Origin: Sphingomonas sp.
GTDB taxonomy: Bacteria; Pseudomonadota; Alphaproteobacteria; Sphingomonadales; Sphingomonadaceae
DNA: 64,000 nt
Assembly (NCBI RefSeq): GCF_017304635.1
Contig: NZ_JAFKMA010000001.1
Coordinates: 1,356,173-1,420,172, forward strand
Direction: 5' to 3'
This document shows positions 16,543 to 25,711 of this stretch, piece by piece. The position numbers and the translations under genes were made by a program. The notes under the pieces are model-generated. The model was not told the origin of the DNA, did no database searches, and worked only from the letters and a program-made list of their open reading frames with translations. How positions within the stretch are numbered: position 1 is the first letter of the stretch; the number at the start of each line of letters is the position of its first letter.

Positions 16543-17310
16543 ATGACCGTCCGCGCGCGAGTCATTCCCTGCCTCGACGTGGCGAACGGCCGCGTGGTGA
16601 AGGGCGTCAACTTCGTGAACTTGCGCGATGCCGGCGATCCGGTCGAACAGGCGCAGGCCTATGACGCCGCCGGCGCGGACGAGCTCTGTTTCCTCGACAT
16701 CACCGCCAGCCACGAGGCGCGCGGCACGATCCTCGACGTGGTGCGACGGACGGCGGAAGTGTGCTTCATGCCGCTGACGGTTGGCGGCGGGGTGCGCTCG
16801 GTCGCGGATGCGCGGGCGCTGCTGCTGGCCGGCGCCGACAAGGTCGCGGTCAATTCGGCGGCGGTGGCGCGTCCGGAGCTCGTCGGCGAACTGGCCGAGC
16901 GGTTCGGCAGCCAGTGCGTCGTCGCCTCGGTCGATGCGCGGCGGGTCGAGAGCGGCTGGGAAGTGTTCACGCATGGCGGGCGCAAGCCGACGGGCATCGA
17001 CGCAGTCGCGCATGCCGTCCGGCTCGCCGAACTCGGGGCGGGCGAACTGCTCGTCACTAGCATGGACCGCGACGGCACGCGCGGCGGCTACGACCTCGAC
17101 CTCATCCGGACGATCGCCGACCAGGTGAGCGTGCCGGTGGTGGCGTCGGGCGGGGTCGGCGGGCTCGACGATCTGGTCGCCGGCATCCGCGACGGCCATG
17201 CCAGCGCCGTGCTCGCCGCAAGCATCTTCCACTTCGGCGAGGCGAGCATCGCCGACGCGCATCGTGCGCTGACGGCGGCGGGGATACCGGTTCGCACGCC
17301 CCTTCAGTAA
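16543..17310 (+). CDS. hisF: Imidazole glycerol phosphate synthase, cyclase subunit
   Basis: Partner of HisH; uses ammonia and PRFAR to form imidazole glycerol phosphate and AICAR. 255 residues, usual length. Catalytic Asp11 is in [20 protein letters not shown] and the second in [15 protein letters not shown] (about 168-182). Phosphate loops LTVGGGVRS and VASGGVGG are intact. A decayed repeat follows, then the small membrane protein and hisE. Confidence 0.97.
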   Translation: MTVRARVIPCLDVANGRVVKGVNFVNLRDAGDPVEQAQAYDAAGADELCFLDITASHEARGTILDVVRRTAEVCFMPLTVGGGVRSVADARALLLAGADKVAVNSAAVARPELVGELAERFGSQCVVASVDARRVESGWEVFTHGGRKPTGIDAVAHAVRLAELGAGELLVTSMDRDGTRGGYDLDLIRTIADQVSVPVVASGGVGGLDDLVAGIRDGHASAVLAASIFHFGEASIADAHRALTAAGIPVRTPLQ

Positions 17311-17311
17311 T

Positions 17312-17383
17312 CGTCGCCCCGGACTTGATCCGGGTCCCTTTGCTTGCGGCCCGGCAAATGCCGGATCACGGCCAGCATGACGA
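17312..17383. repeat. Decayed intergenic palindromic repeat (CGTCGCCCCGG family)
   Basis: CGTCGCCCCGGACTTGATCC at the left and a TGACG-ending right side with CCCGGCAAATGCCGG inside resemble the repeats at 26982 and 32060 but with many mismatches. It lies between hisF and the small membrane protein gene. Confidence 0.55.
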
Positions 17384-17414
17384 AGTTTTAAGTGCCGGCT
17401 GATAGACGTCGGGC

Positions 17415-17615
17415 ATGCGGCTCGCCCTGCCCTTCCTGCTGCTCACCGCGCCTGCCTTCGCGCAGGCGCCACCGCACAGCGGCGTGATCCACACGCGCAG
17501 CATGCCCGAACTGTCCGATATCGCGCTGTTCGCGATGGCCGTCGCGGGCGTGTGGCTGGCGCGCCGCGCCCTGCGCAAGCGGTTCGATCGCACCGTCGAC
17601 ACGCCGAAGGATTGA
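17415..17615 (+). CDS. Small exported protein with C-terminal helix and Arg cluster
   Basis: A 66-residue protein with a signal peptide (1-17, ending AFAQ), a short polar segment, then MPELSDIALFAMAVAGVWL (residues 30-48) and a basic end (ARRALRKRFDR). The layout of a Pro-Glu motif, hydrophobic helix and Arg cluster resembles exosortase PEP-CTERM sorting tails, although the whole protein is very short. It sits between hisF and hisE on the same strand. No enzyme function is suggested. It could equally be a simple small membrane protein. Confidence 0.6.
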   Translation: MRLALPFLLLTAPAFAQAPPHSGVIHTRSMPELSDIALFAMAVAGVWLARRALRKRFDRTVDTPKD

Positions 17616-17649
17616 CGCGAGCGGCGCCGGCGGGCAGCGCTGCCCGACC

Positions 17650-17967
17650 ATGGCCGACGATCCGCTCACCGCGCTCGATGCGCTGATCCGCTCCCGCCGC
17701 GGCGCCGATGCCGCGAGTTCCTACACCGCCAGCCTGTTCGCCAAGGGCCGCGCCAAGATCGCGCAGAAGGTCGGCGAGGAAGCGACCGAGACGGTCATCG
17801 CCGCGATGGGCGACGACAGGCGCGCGCTGACCGGCGAGGCGGCCGACCTGGTCTATCACCTGCTCGTCCTGCTCGCCGATGCCGGACTCGGGCTCGACGA
17901 CGTCCGCGCCGAACTGGCGCGGCGGACCGGGCAATCGGGCCTCGCCGAAAAAGCCGGCCGGAGCTGA
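17650..17967 (+). CDS. hisE: Phosphoribosyl-ATP pyrophosphatase
   Basis: Second step of histidine synthesis, hydrolysing phosphoribosyl-ATP to phosphoribosyl-AMP. 105 residues, the standalone form. The MazG-like metal-binding helices are visible: QKVGEEATETVIAAM (about 39-53) and EAADLVYHLLVLLAD (about 63-77), with the Glu/Asp ligands. It follows the small membrane protein gene and precedes the HIT gene by 4 bases. Confidence 0.96.
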   Translation: MADDPLTALDALIRSRRGADAASSYTASLFAKGRAKIAQKVGEEATETVIAAMGDDRRALTGEAADLVYHLLVLLADAGLGLDDVRAELARRTGQSGLAEKAGRS

Positions 17968-17971
17968 CCCG

Positions 17972-18349
17972 ATGCCGATCGACGCCACTCGTCCGTACGA
18001 CGACCAGAACATCTTCGCGAAGATCCTGCGCGGCGAGATCCCGTCGCGGCGGGTGTACGAGGACGAGTGGGCGATCGCGTTCCACGACATCGCGCCGTGC
18101 GCGCCGACGCACATCCTGGTGATCCCGACCGGGGCGTACGTGTCGTGGGACGATTTCAGCGCGCGCGGGTCGGCCGAGGAGATCGCCGGCTTCGTCCGCG
18201 CGATCGGCACGGTGGCTCGCGACCTCGGCCTCGTCGCGCCCGGCTATCGCCTGCTCGCCAATATCGGCCCGGACAGCGGGCAGGAAGTGCCGCACCTCCA
18301 CGTCCACCTGTTCGGCGGCAAGCCGCTGGGGCCGATGCTCGCGCGCTAG
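17972..18349 (+). CDS. HIT-family nucleotide-binding protein
   Basis: A 125-residue histidine-triad protein of the HINT group, small nucleotide phosphoramidase or hydrolase. The triad HLHVHLFGG lies near the C-terminus (about 108-116), and FAKILRGEIPSRRVYED at residues 14-30 is the typical start. ATG 17972 gives the family length; upstream in-frame sequence overlaps hisE. It is probably co-transcribed with hisE, an association seen across alphaproteobacteria. Substrate is not known. Confidence 0.93.
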   Translation: MPIDATRPYDDQNIFAKILRGEIPSRRVYEDEWAIAFHDIAPCAPTHILVIPTGAYVSWDDFSARGSAEEIAGFVRAIGTVARDLGLVAPGYRLLANIGPDSGQEVPHLHVHLFGGKPLGPMLAR

Positions 18350-18360
18350 TCTGTCGCGGT

Positions 18361-18432
18361 GTCGGCCCGCTCCCCCACCCGACCGCCCATAAAGTACGAT
18401 GTCTGGGCGGTCGGGTGGGGGAGCGGGCCGGC
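18361..18432. repeat. Perfect 26-bp inverted repeat
   Basis: Arms 18364-18389 and 18404-18429 (starting GGCCCGCTCCCCCACCC) are exact inverted copies with a 14-base loop; pairing extends 3 more positions outward with one G-T. It lies just after the HIT gene. No U-tract follows, but such a stem could still block exonuclease or attenuate read-through into the permease gene. Confidence 0.85.
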
Positions 18433-18442
18433 ACCGCGCACT

Positions 18443-18481
18443 TAAACGCAATAGGGATTGCGCGCCCTCGTTTTGCGTTTA
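18443..18481. promoter_or_regulatory. Inverted repeat, possible operator or promoter element of permease
   Basis: TAAACGCAA (18443-18451) and TTGCGTTTA (18473-18481) are perfect inverted 9-mers 21 bases apart, in an A/T-richer patch 45 bases before the permease start. The spacing suits a dimeric or looping regulator. No regulator gene adjoins. Confidence 0.4.
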
Positions 18482-18525
18482 GGCTCCGCCGCCAACATCA
18501 GAACAAAAGCTTGGGGTGGAGTTTC

Positions 18526-20133
18526 ATGATTTTCGACCGCGTTAAACCGCTCGACGCGATCCTCGCGACGGCGGAGAAAAAGGGTCTTCACCGATCGCTC
18601 GGCGCGTTCCAGCTGACCATGCTGGGGATCGGCGCGGTGATCGGCACCGGTATCTTCGTGCTGACCTCCGAAGCCGCGCAGAAGGCCGGGCCGGGCATGC
18701 TGCTCAGCTTCGTCGTCGCCGGCTTCGTCTGCGGCGTCGCGGCGCTGTGCTATTCCGAACTGGCGTCGATGGTGCCGGTATCGGGCTCCGCCTACACCTA
18801 CACCTATGCGGTCAACGGCGAGTTGCTCGCCTGGATGGTCGGCTGGGCGCTGATCCTGGAATATGCAGTCGGCGCCAGCGCGGTCGCGGTCGGCTGGTCG
18901 AACTTCGTCGTCGGGCGATTGACCGCCGCCGGAATCCACATCCCGCATGCGCTCAGCAACGCCGACGCGCTGATGGCGCACATGTACGTCGCGTTCGGCA
19001 CGCCGATGAGCGCGGACCTGCAAAAGGCGATGGACGTCGGCGGGTGGATCAACGTGCCCGCGATCATCATCGCCGGCTTCGTCACCTGGCTGCTGGTGAT
19101 CGGCACGACCGAGAGCGCGCGCGTCAACGCGATCCTGGTCGCGGTGAAGATCGCCGCGCTGACCGCGTTCATCGCGCTGACGCTGCCGGCGCTGAACGCC
19201 ACCCACTTCGGGTCGCCGACCGAGCCGTTCATGCCGACCGGGACGACCGGCGTGCTGGGCGCCGCCGCCTCGATCTTCTTCGCCTATGTCGGGTTCGACG
19301 CGGTGTCGACCGCGGCGGAGGAAACCAAGAATCCGCAGCGCAACGTGCCGATCGGGCTGATCGGATCGCTCGGCATCTGCACCATCTTCTACCTGCTGGT
19401 CGCGACCGGCGCGATCGGCGCGATCGGCGCGCAGCCGGTGATGGACGCCGCCGGCCACGTGCTGTCGCCGGGATCGCCCGAGCTGGCGGGCCGCTGCGCC
19501 TCGATCGTCGCGTCGGGCGCGACCGAACCGCTGGTCTGCTCGAAGGAAGCGTTGGTCCATGTGCTACAGGTCGTGAACCATCCGCTGGTCGGCTGGCTGG
19601 TCGGGCTGGCGGCGGTGATCGCGCTGCCGTCGGTCGTGCTGATGATGATGTTCGGCCAGACTCGCGTGTTCTTCACGATGGCGCGCGACGGCCTGTTGCC
19701 GGAGAAGCTGGCGTCGGTGCACCCGAAGTACCGCACGCCGCATGTCGTCACGATCGTGACGGGCATCGCGGCGGCGTTCGCCGCGGCCGTGCTGCCGGTC
19801 GGCAAGCTGGCCGACTATTCGAACTCGGGCACGCTGTTCGCGTTCTTCATGGTCGCGGTGTCGGTGATGGTGCTGCGCGTGCGCGACCCCAACCGGACGC
19901 GCCCGTTCAAGACGCCGGCGGTGTGGGTCATCGCGCCGCTGTCGATGATCGGCTGCATCGGGCTGTACGTCTCGCTGCCGCTGACCGCGATCCTGGTCCT
20001 GCCGGGCTGGGGCGCGATCGGGCTGCTGATCTACTTCTTCTACAGCCGCAGCCGCAGCCATGTCGGCCGCGGGATCGTCGATGTGGTGGACGATCCGTCG
20101 ATGCAGCCGGAGATTGCCAAGCCGCTGAAGTAA
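18526..20133 (+). CDS. APC-family amino acid permease
   Basis: A 535-residue cationic-amino-acid-transporter-type permease. About 12-14 hydrophobic helices; GIGAVIGTGIFVLTSEAA (about 37-54) is the substrate-binding TM1 motif of the APC superfamily. FAYVGFDAVSTAAEETKNPQRN (interrupted here: FAYVGFDAV then AEETKNPQRN) is the TM6 region typical of YfnA/CAT transporters. A 40-residue Cys-containing loop lies at about 320-350. ATG 18526 follows GGTGGA; upstream frame reads through a repeat. A strong terminator follows. Substrate not determined. Confidence 0.9.
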   Translation: MIFDRVKPLDAILATAEKKGLHRSLGAFQLTMLGIGAVIGTGIFVLTSEAAQKAGPGMLLSFVVAGFVCGVAALCYSELASMVPVSGSAYTYTYAVNGELLAWMVGWALILEYAVGASAVAVGWSNFVVGRLTAAGIHIPHALSNADALMAHMYVAFGTPMSADLQKAMDVGGWINVPAIIIAGFVTWLLVIGTTESARVNAILVAVKIAALTAFIALTLPALNATHFGSPTEPFMPTGTTGVLGAAASIFFAYVGFDAVSTAAEETKNPQRNVPIGLIGSLGICTIFYLLVATGAIGAIGAQPVMDAAGHVLSPGSPELAGRCASIVASGATEPLVCSKEALVHVLQVVNHPLVGWLVGLAAVIALPSVVLMMMFGQTRVFFTMARDGLLPEKLASVHPKYRTPHVVTIVTGIAAAFAAAVLPVGKLADYSNSGTLFAFFMVAVSVMVLRVRDPNRTRPFKTPAVWVIAPLSMIGCIGLYVSLPLTAILVLPGWGAIGLLIYFFYSRSRSHVGRGIVDVVDDPSMQPEIAKPLK

Positions 20134-20158
20134 GCGGGGACGGCGAGACATAAGAAAA

Positions 20159-20185
20159 GGCCGGGGAGCGATCCCCGGCTTTTTT
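20159..20185 (+). terminator. Rho-independent terminator
   Basis: GCCGGGG (20160-20166) and CCCCGGC (20173-20179) form a perfect 7-bp stem with a 6-base loop, followed by TTTTTT. It ends the permease transcript. Confidence 0.9.
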
Positions 20186-20192
20186 GCTTTCT

Positions 20193-20293
20193 AGCCCCTC
20201 CCCTTCAGGGGAGGGGTAGGGGGTGGGGGATGCCTCGCAGAGCGTATCGCCCGGAACTGCCCCACCCCAACCCCTCCCCTTCAGGGGGGGGCT
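20193..20293. repeat. Intergenic palindromic repeat (CCCCTCCCC family)
   Basis: Left arm AGCCCCTCCCCTTCAGGGGA at 20193 and right arm ending at 20293 are inverted copies, both internally palindromic (CCCCTTCAGGGG). GGGGGTGGGG and CCCCACCCC flank the loop. The design matches the hisB-hisH repeat. It lies between the permease terminator and the end of the adenosine kinase gene. Confidence 0.85.
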
Positions 20294-20301
20294 ACTGAAC
20301 G

Positions 20302-21300
20302 TCACCCCAGCTTTGCTGCGACCAGCGCCTTGATGTCCGCCACCGGACGCGGGCCGATGTGGCTGATGCACTCGGCCGCGCAGATCGCGCCCATCCGCAG
20401 GCTCGTCGCAAGGTCGCGGCCCTGCGCCTGGCCGGCCAGAAAGCCCGCCGCGAACAGGTCGCCCGCGCCCGTCGTGTCGACCACCGCATCGACCGGCTCG
20501 GCCGGCACGCGCGCATGCTCGTCGCCCTTGTGCGCCTCCGCCCCCGCCGCGCCGTGCGTGCAGACGAGCGTCGGCACCCGCGCCGCCAGCGCCGTCACCG
20601 CGTGGCCGATATCGTCGCTCTGCATCATCGAGCGGACCTCGACGTCATTGGCGAACAGAATGTCGATCTGCCCGGCGTCGAGCAGTTCGAGGAAAGCGTC
20701 GCGATGCCCTTCGACCACGAACGCGTCGGACAGGGTCAGCGCGACCTTGCGGCCGGCGTCGCGCGCGATGCCGATCGCGCGCTTCATCGCGTCGCGCGAC
20801 TGGTCGGCGTTCCACAGATAGCCTTCGAGATAGAGGATACCGCCCGCCGCGATCGTCGCTTCGTCGACCGCATCCTCGGGCAGAAACTGCGCCGCGCCCA
20901 GGAACGTGTTCATCGTCCGCTGGCCATCGGGCGTGATGAGGATTAGGCAGCGACCGGTCGGTTCACCGCCGGTCGCGGGCGTCGTCGGGAAGTGGACGCC
21001 GAGCGCCTTCACGTCGTGCGCGAACACCGCGCCGAGCTGGTCGTCGGCGACCTGGCCGATGAAGCCGCACGGCTGGCCGAGCGCCGCCAGCCCCGCGATC
21101 GTGTTCGCAGCCGAACCGCCCGACACTTCGCGCCCCGGCCCCATCTTGGCATAGAGCGCGTCGGCCGCGGACGCGTCGAAGATCAGCTGCATGCCGCCCT
21201 TGGTCATGCCCTCGGCGGCGATGAAGTCGTCGGTCGATTGGGAGAGGATGTCGACGATCGCATTGCCGATCGCGACGACGTCGTAGGTGGGGCTGGTCAA
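20302..21300 (-). CDS. PfkB-family adenosine kinase
   Basis: A 332-residue ribokinase-fold kinase that phosphorylates adenosine (or a related nucleoside). The first signature GGSAANTIAGLAALG lies at about 61-75 and the second, DTTGAGDLFAAGFLAG with catalytic Asp, at about 278-293. The start is TTG at complement 21298-21300, supported by GGAGAC 6 bases upstream and by VVAIGNAIVDIL immediately after. The group is annotated as adenosine kinase in alphaproteobacteria; substrate is inferred from similarity. Confidence 0.88.
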   Translation of the reverse strand: MTSPTYDVVAIGNAIVDILSQSTDDFIAAEGMTKGGMQLIFDASAADALYAKMGPGREVSGGSAANTIAGLAALGQPCGFIGQVADDQLGAVFAHDVKALGVHFPTTPATGGEPTGRCLILITPDGQRTMNTFLGAAQFLPEDAVDEATIAAGGILYLEGYLWNADQSRDAMKRAIGIARDAGRKVALTLSDAFVVEGHRDAFLELLDAGQIDILFANDVEVRSMMQSDDIGHAVTALAARVPTLVCTHGAAGAEAHKGDEHARVPAEPVDAVVDTTGAGDLFAAGFLAGQAQGRDLATSLRMGAICAAECISHIGPRPVADIKALVAAKLG

Positions 21301-21358
21301 GTCTTTGTCTCCGAATAGGTTGGCCGCGCCGTAATCGTGCCGCTACAGCGACGCAACG

Positions 21359-22039
21359 ATGATCCGCGCCTTCTTCCTGTCGCTGGGCGATCTCGCCGAT
21401 CCCGCGATCCTCAAGGTGTTCGCGCAGTCGCTGGCGCTGACCCTCGTCCTGTTCCTGGGGCTGGGCGCGGGCGGCTGGTTCGCGACGCGCTGGCTGGTGC
21501 TCGACCTGCTGAACTGGGGCGAGACCGCCGCGAACCTGGCGGCGATCAGCGGCTTCGTCGCGATGATCCTGTTCGGCTGGGTGCTGTTCCGCGCGATCGC
21601 TGTGGCGGTCGTCTGGCTGTTCGGCGACGCGATCGTGATCGCGGTCGAGCGGCGGCATTATCCAGCGGCGCTGGCGAGCGCGCGGCCGGTCGGGATGGCG
21701 CGCGGGCTGGCGATCGGCGTGCGGTCGGCGGCGCGTGCATTGCTGGTCAATATCGTGCTCGCGCCGCTCTATGTCGTGCTGCTGGTGACCGGGATCGGCA
21801 CGCCGCTGTTGTTCTTCGCCGCCAATGGCTGGCTGCTCGGCGCCGATCTGGGCGAGATGGTCGCGGCGCGGCATCTCGATGGTCCCGATCTGCGCACGTG
21901 GCGTCGCGCGACGCGCTGGACGCGGTGGGATCTGGGCACGATGATCGCGGCATTGTTGAGCGTGCCGTTCGTCAATCTGGTCGCGCCGGTGCTCGGCGCG
22001 GCGATGGCGACGCATATGTTTCACGGGAGGCGGACATGA
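21359..22039 (+). CDS. EI24-domain (CysZ-like) membrane protein
   Basis: A 226-residue membrane protein of the EI24/CysZ family (PF07264). About four to six helices; RSAARALLVNIVLAPLYVVL and the LGADLGEMVAARH segment with WTRWDLGTMIAALLSVPFVN near the C-terminus match the family. CysZ imports sulfate in enterobacteria, but most alphaproteobacterial members are uncharacterised. Its stop overlaps the next lipoprotein start by ATGA. It diverges from adenosine kinase. Confidence 0.85.
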   Translation: MIRAFFLSLGDLADPAILKVFAQSLALTLVLFLGLGAGGWFATRWLVLDLLNWGETAANLAAISGFVAMILFGWVLFRAIAVAVVWLFGDAIVIAVERRHYPAALASARPVGMARGLAIGVRSAARALLVNIVLAPLYVVLLVTGIGTPLLFFAANGWLLGADLGEMVAARHLDGPDLRTWRRATRWTRWDLGTMIAALLSVPFVNLVAPVLGAAMATHMFHGRRT

Positions 22040-22404
22040 GGGCGGTGATGACGCTGGCGACGGCGGCGATGCTGGCGGGGTGCGGCGGCGAGACGGCGCG
22101 GCCGGTGAGCGCCGAATCGATGGCGGTGACGCGCGCGCCGGTCCCGAGCGGCGGAGTCGACCGGATGATGGGGCTCGACGCCGCGCAACTGACGCGCACG
22201 TTCGGCGTCCCCGCCGCCGACCTGCGCGAAGGGACTGCGCGCAAGCTGCAATTCCAGGGGCCGATCTGCGTGCTCGACGCGTATCTCTACCCCAAGGACG
22301 GGCGCGAGGCGGTGACGCATATCGACGCGCGCCAGCGCGACGGCAGCCCGATCGACCGCGCGAGCTGCGTCGCCGCGCTATCGCACCACGGCGCCGCCAA
22401 GTAG
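22036..22404 (+). CDS. Small lipoprotein of unknown function
   Basis: A 122-residue protein beginning at ATG 22036 with lipoprotein signal [12 protein letters not shown] (Cys at about residue 16). After a short linker the folded part reads [21 protein letters not shown], typical of a small SmpA/OmlA-like or related periplasmic fold, with two Cys ([11 protein letters not shown] and RASCVAAL) that could form a disulfide. Coupled to the EI24 gene. The last 27 bases overlap the end of convergent queG. Confidence 0.75.
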   Translation: MRAVMTLATAAMLAGCGGETARPVSAESMAVTRAPVPSGGVDRMMGLDAAQLTRTFGVPAADLREGTARKLQFQGPICVLDAYLYPKDGREAVTHIDARQRDGSPIDRASCVAALSHHGAAK

Positions 22405-23439
22405 CCGGTCGAGCGCCCAGTCGGCGGCATCGCGCACCACCTCCGAGGCATCGCCAGTCAGTCGTTGCAGCGCCGGGATCAGGCCCATGTCGCCGCTGTT
22501 GCCCGCGGCATAAGCAGCGTTGCGCACCATGCGGTCGCGCCCGATCCGCTTGATCGGCGAGCCGGCGAACACCTGGCGGAACCCGGCATCGTCGAGCGCG
22601 AGCAGTTCGGCCAGCCGTGGCGCGACAAGCTCCGCACGCGGCAGGAACGCGCGGTTGGCGGCGGCGGCGCGGGCGAACTTGTTCCACGGGCACACCGCCA
22701 GGCAATCGTCGCAGCCGTAGAGGCGATTGCCGAGTGCCGCGCGGAACTCCAGCGGCACCGGCCCCTTATGCTCGATCGTCAGGTACGAGATGCAGCGGCG
22801 CGCATCGAGGCGATAGGGTGCGGGGAATGCATCGGTCGGGCACGCGCGCTGGCAGGCATCGCACGACCCGCAGCGGTCGCGGCCCGCTTGGTCCGGCGCC
22901 AGGTCGAGCGTCGTGTAGATCGCCCCCAGGAACAGCCAGCTGCCATGGTCGCGGCTGACCAGGTTGGTATGCTTGCCCTGCCACCCCAGCCCCGCCGCCT
23001 CGGCCAGCGGCTTCTCCATCACCGGCGCGGTGTCGACGAACACCTTGAGGTCCGACCCCGGCGCCTCGGCCACCAGCCAGCGCGCCAACGCCTTCAGCGC
23101 GCGCTTGACGACGTCGTGATAGTCGCCGCCCTGCGCATAGACGGAGATGCGCCCGCGCATCCCCTGCCCCGCCAGCGCCAGCGGGTCGCGGCCGGGCGCA
23201 TAGCTCATGCCGAGCGCGATCACGCTCTTCACCTCGGGCCACAATCCGGCGGGCGCGGCGCGGTGGTGCGCGCGCTCCTCCATCCAGATCATCTCGCCAT
23301 GCGCGTCATCGTCCAGCCATTGCCGCAGGCGTTCGCCGGTCAGCGGCGCGGCATCGGCGCGCGCGATGCCGACCGCCGCGAAACCGAGCCTTGACGCCTC
23401 GGCCTGCAACCGTGCTTCGAATGGCCTTTCGTGATCCAC
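22378..23439 (-). CDS. queG: Epoxyqueuosine reductase
   Basis: Reduces epoxyqueuosine to queuosine in tRNA, using cobalamin and two [4Fe-4S] clusters. The 353 residues match. Ferredoxin-like motifs are [16 protein letters not shown] (about 191-206) and [17 protein letters not shown] (about 244-260). The N-terminal B12-binding part includes [20 protein letters not shown]-terminal HEAT-like residues [18 protein letters not shown] are also typical. Convergent with, and overlapping by 27 bases, the lipoprotein gene; divergent from the ABC exporter operon. Confidence 0.95.
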   Translation of the reverse strand: MDHERPFEARLQAEASRLGFAAVGIARADAAPLTGERLRQWLDDDAHGEMIWMEERAHHRAAPAGLWPEVKSVIALGMSYAPGRDPLALAGQGMRGRISVYAQGGDYHDVVKRALKALARWLVAEAPGSDLKVFVDTAPVMEKPLAEAAGLGWQGKHTNLVSRDHGSWLFLGAIYTTLDLAPDQAGRDRCGSCDACQRACPTDAFPAPYRLDARRCISYLTIEHKGPVPLEFRAALGNRLYGCDDCLAVCPWNKFARAAAANRAFLPRAELVAPRLAELLALDDAGFRQVFAGSPIKRIGRDRMVRNAAYAAGNSGDMGLIPALQRLTGDASEVVRDAADWALDRLLGGAVVR

Positions 23440-23480
23440 CCCGCCCCGCTACCACGGCTGCTCGGTTCGAGGGAGGTCAC

Positions 23481-24421
<941 letters not shown>

Positions 24422-24422
<1 letters not shown>

Positions 24423-25651
24423 TGGCCGCCGGCAACTTCCGCCGTCACACGCGCCAGGCGCTGACGGTCGCCCGCCGCGACTTCATCGCGACGGTGTTCA
24501 CCCCGACCTTCCTCATCTTCCTGCTGTCGCCGCTGCTAACGATCGCGTTCGGTGCGGCAGGCGGCCTCGGCGCATCGACCATGGCGCAGACCGCGATCGC
24601 GCGGAGCCGGCTGGTCGTCATCACCGCGCCCGAGCATCGCGCCGCGATCATGGCGATCGACGCGCAGTTCCGCCCGATCTTCGATCACGGCGACGCGCCG
24701 CCGCCGATCGAGTTCCGGACGCCCTCCGCCGACCCGGCCGCCGACGCCCACGCGCTGATCCGCAGCCGCTCGGGCGATATCGACGCCGTGCTGTACGGTC
24801 CGCTCGACCGGCCGCACATCCTCTACGGCAACCGCGCCGAGAGCGAGGCGAATTACCTCGCGGCACTCGCCGACCAGATGCTGCGTGCGGCCAGGCTCGG
24901 CTCCGACGCGCCGCTCAGCGCACCGGTCAAGGAACGCGTCCGGCAGACCCAAGTGACCGAAACCGGGCATAACCAGGCAGCGTTGTTCGCGGTCGTCGCG
25001 ATCTTCATGCTGACTCTGTTCCTCGCCGGCCTGACGATCGGAACGATGGCGGAGGAGCGCAACAACAAGGTGATCGAAGTGCTCGCCGCCGCCGTCCCGC
25101 TCGAATCGGTGTTCGTCGGCAAGCTGCTCGGGATGTTCGGCGTGGCATTGGTGTTCGTCGGCTTCTGGGCGACCGTCGTGTCGCAAGTGACCAGCATCCT
25201 GCCCGCCAACCTCGCCGCCGGCCTGGCGACCGTCGCGCCGGCGGTCGGCAAGCCGACGTTCGCGCTGCTGTTCCTGATCTATTTCGTCATGTCCTATCTG
25301 CTGATCGGCGCGGCCTATCTGATCCTCGGCGCGCAAGCCTCGACCCAGCGCGAGTTGCAGATGATGTCGCTGCCGATGACGATCCTGCAGATGGCGATGG
25401 TCGGCATGGCGACCGCCGCCGCCGCCAACCCCGACGGCACGCTGGCATGGGTCGCCGAGATCTTCCCGTTCAGCTCCCCGATGGCGATGGCCGCGCGCGC
25501 CGCGAACGAGCCGACACTGTGGCCGCACGCGCTGGCGATCATGTGGCAATTGCTCTGGGTGTCGGTCGTCATCACGCTGGGCGCGCGCTGGTTCCGGCGG
25601 GGCGTGCTCAAATCGGGTGCTGGCCCCCGGCGCCGCAAGCGCACGGCGTAG
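24422..25651 (+). CDS. ABC transporter permease, NatB/ABC-2 type
   Basis: A 409-residue permease. One N-terminal helix (about 22-45) precedes a large extracytoplasmic domain (about 50-185), followed by five or six helices from about 186 to 395. FLAGLTIGTMAEERNNKVIEVLAAA is typical of ABC-2 permeases (NatB/YhaP), with the EER motif at the cytosolic turn. ATG 24422 overlaps the ATPase gene stop. Likely an efflux pump for ions, peptides or drugs; the substrate is inferred only at class level. Confidence 0.9.
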
Positions 25652-25660
25652 CGCGGCTCT

Positions 25661-25678
25661 ATTGACATAGCTGTCAAT
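25661..25678. promoter_or_regulatory. 18-bp palindromic operator before the P450 gene
   Basis: ATTGACA TAGC TGTCAAT is a palindrome with 7-base perfect arms. It lies 33 bases before the P450 start, and its TTGACA could also act as a -35 element. Arm and spacer size are like TetR/FadR-type operators. No regulator gene adjoins. Confidence 0.6.
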
Positions 25679-25711
25679 AACGGTTTCCCTTCCCCGAAAG
25701 GAGAGGTGGGC

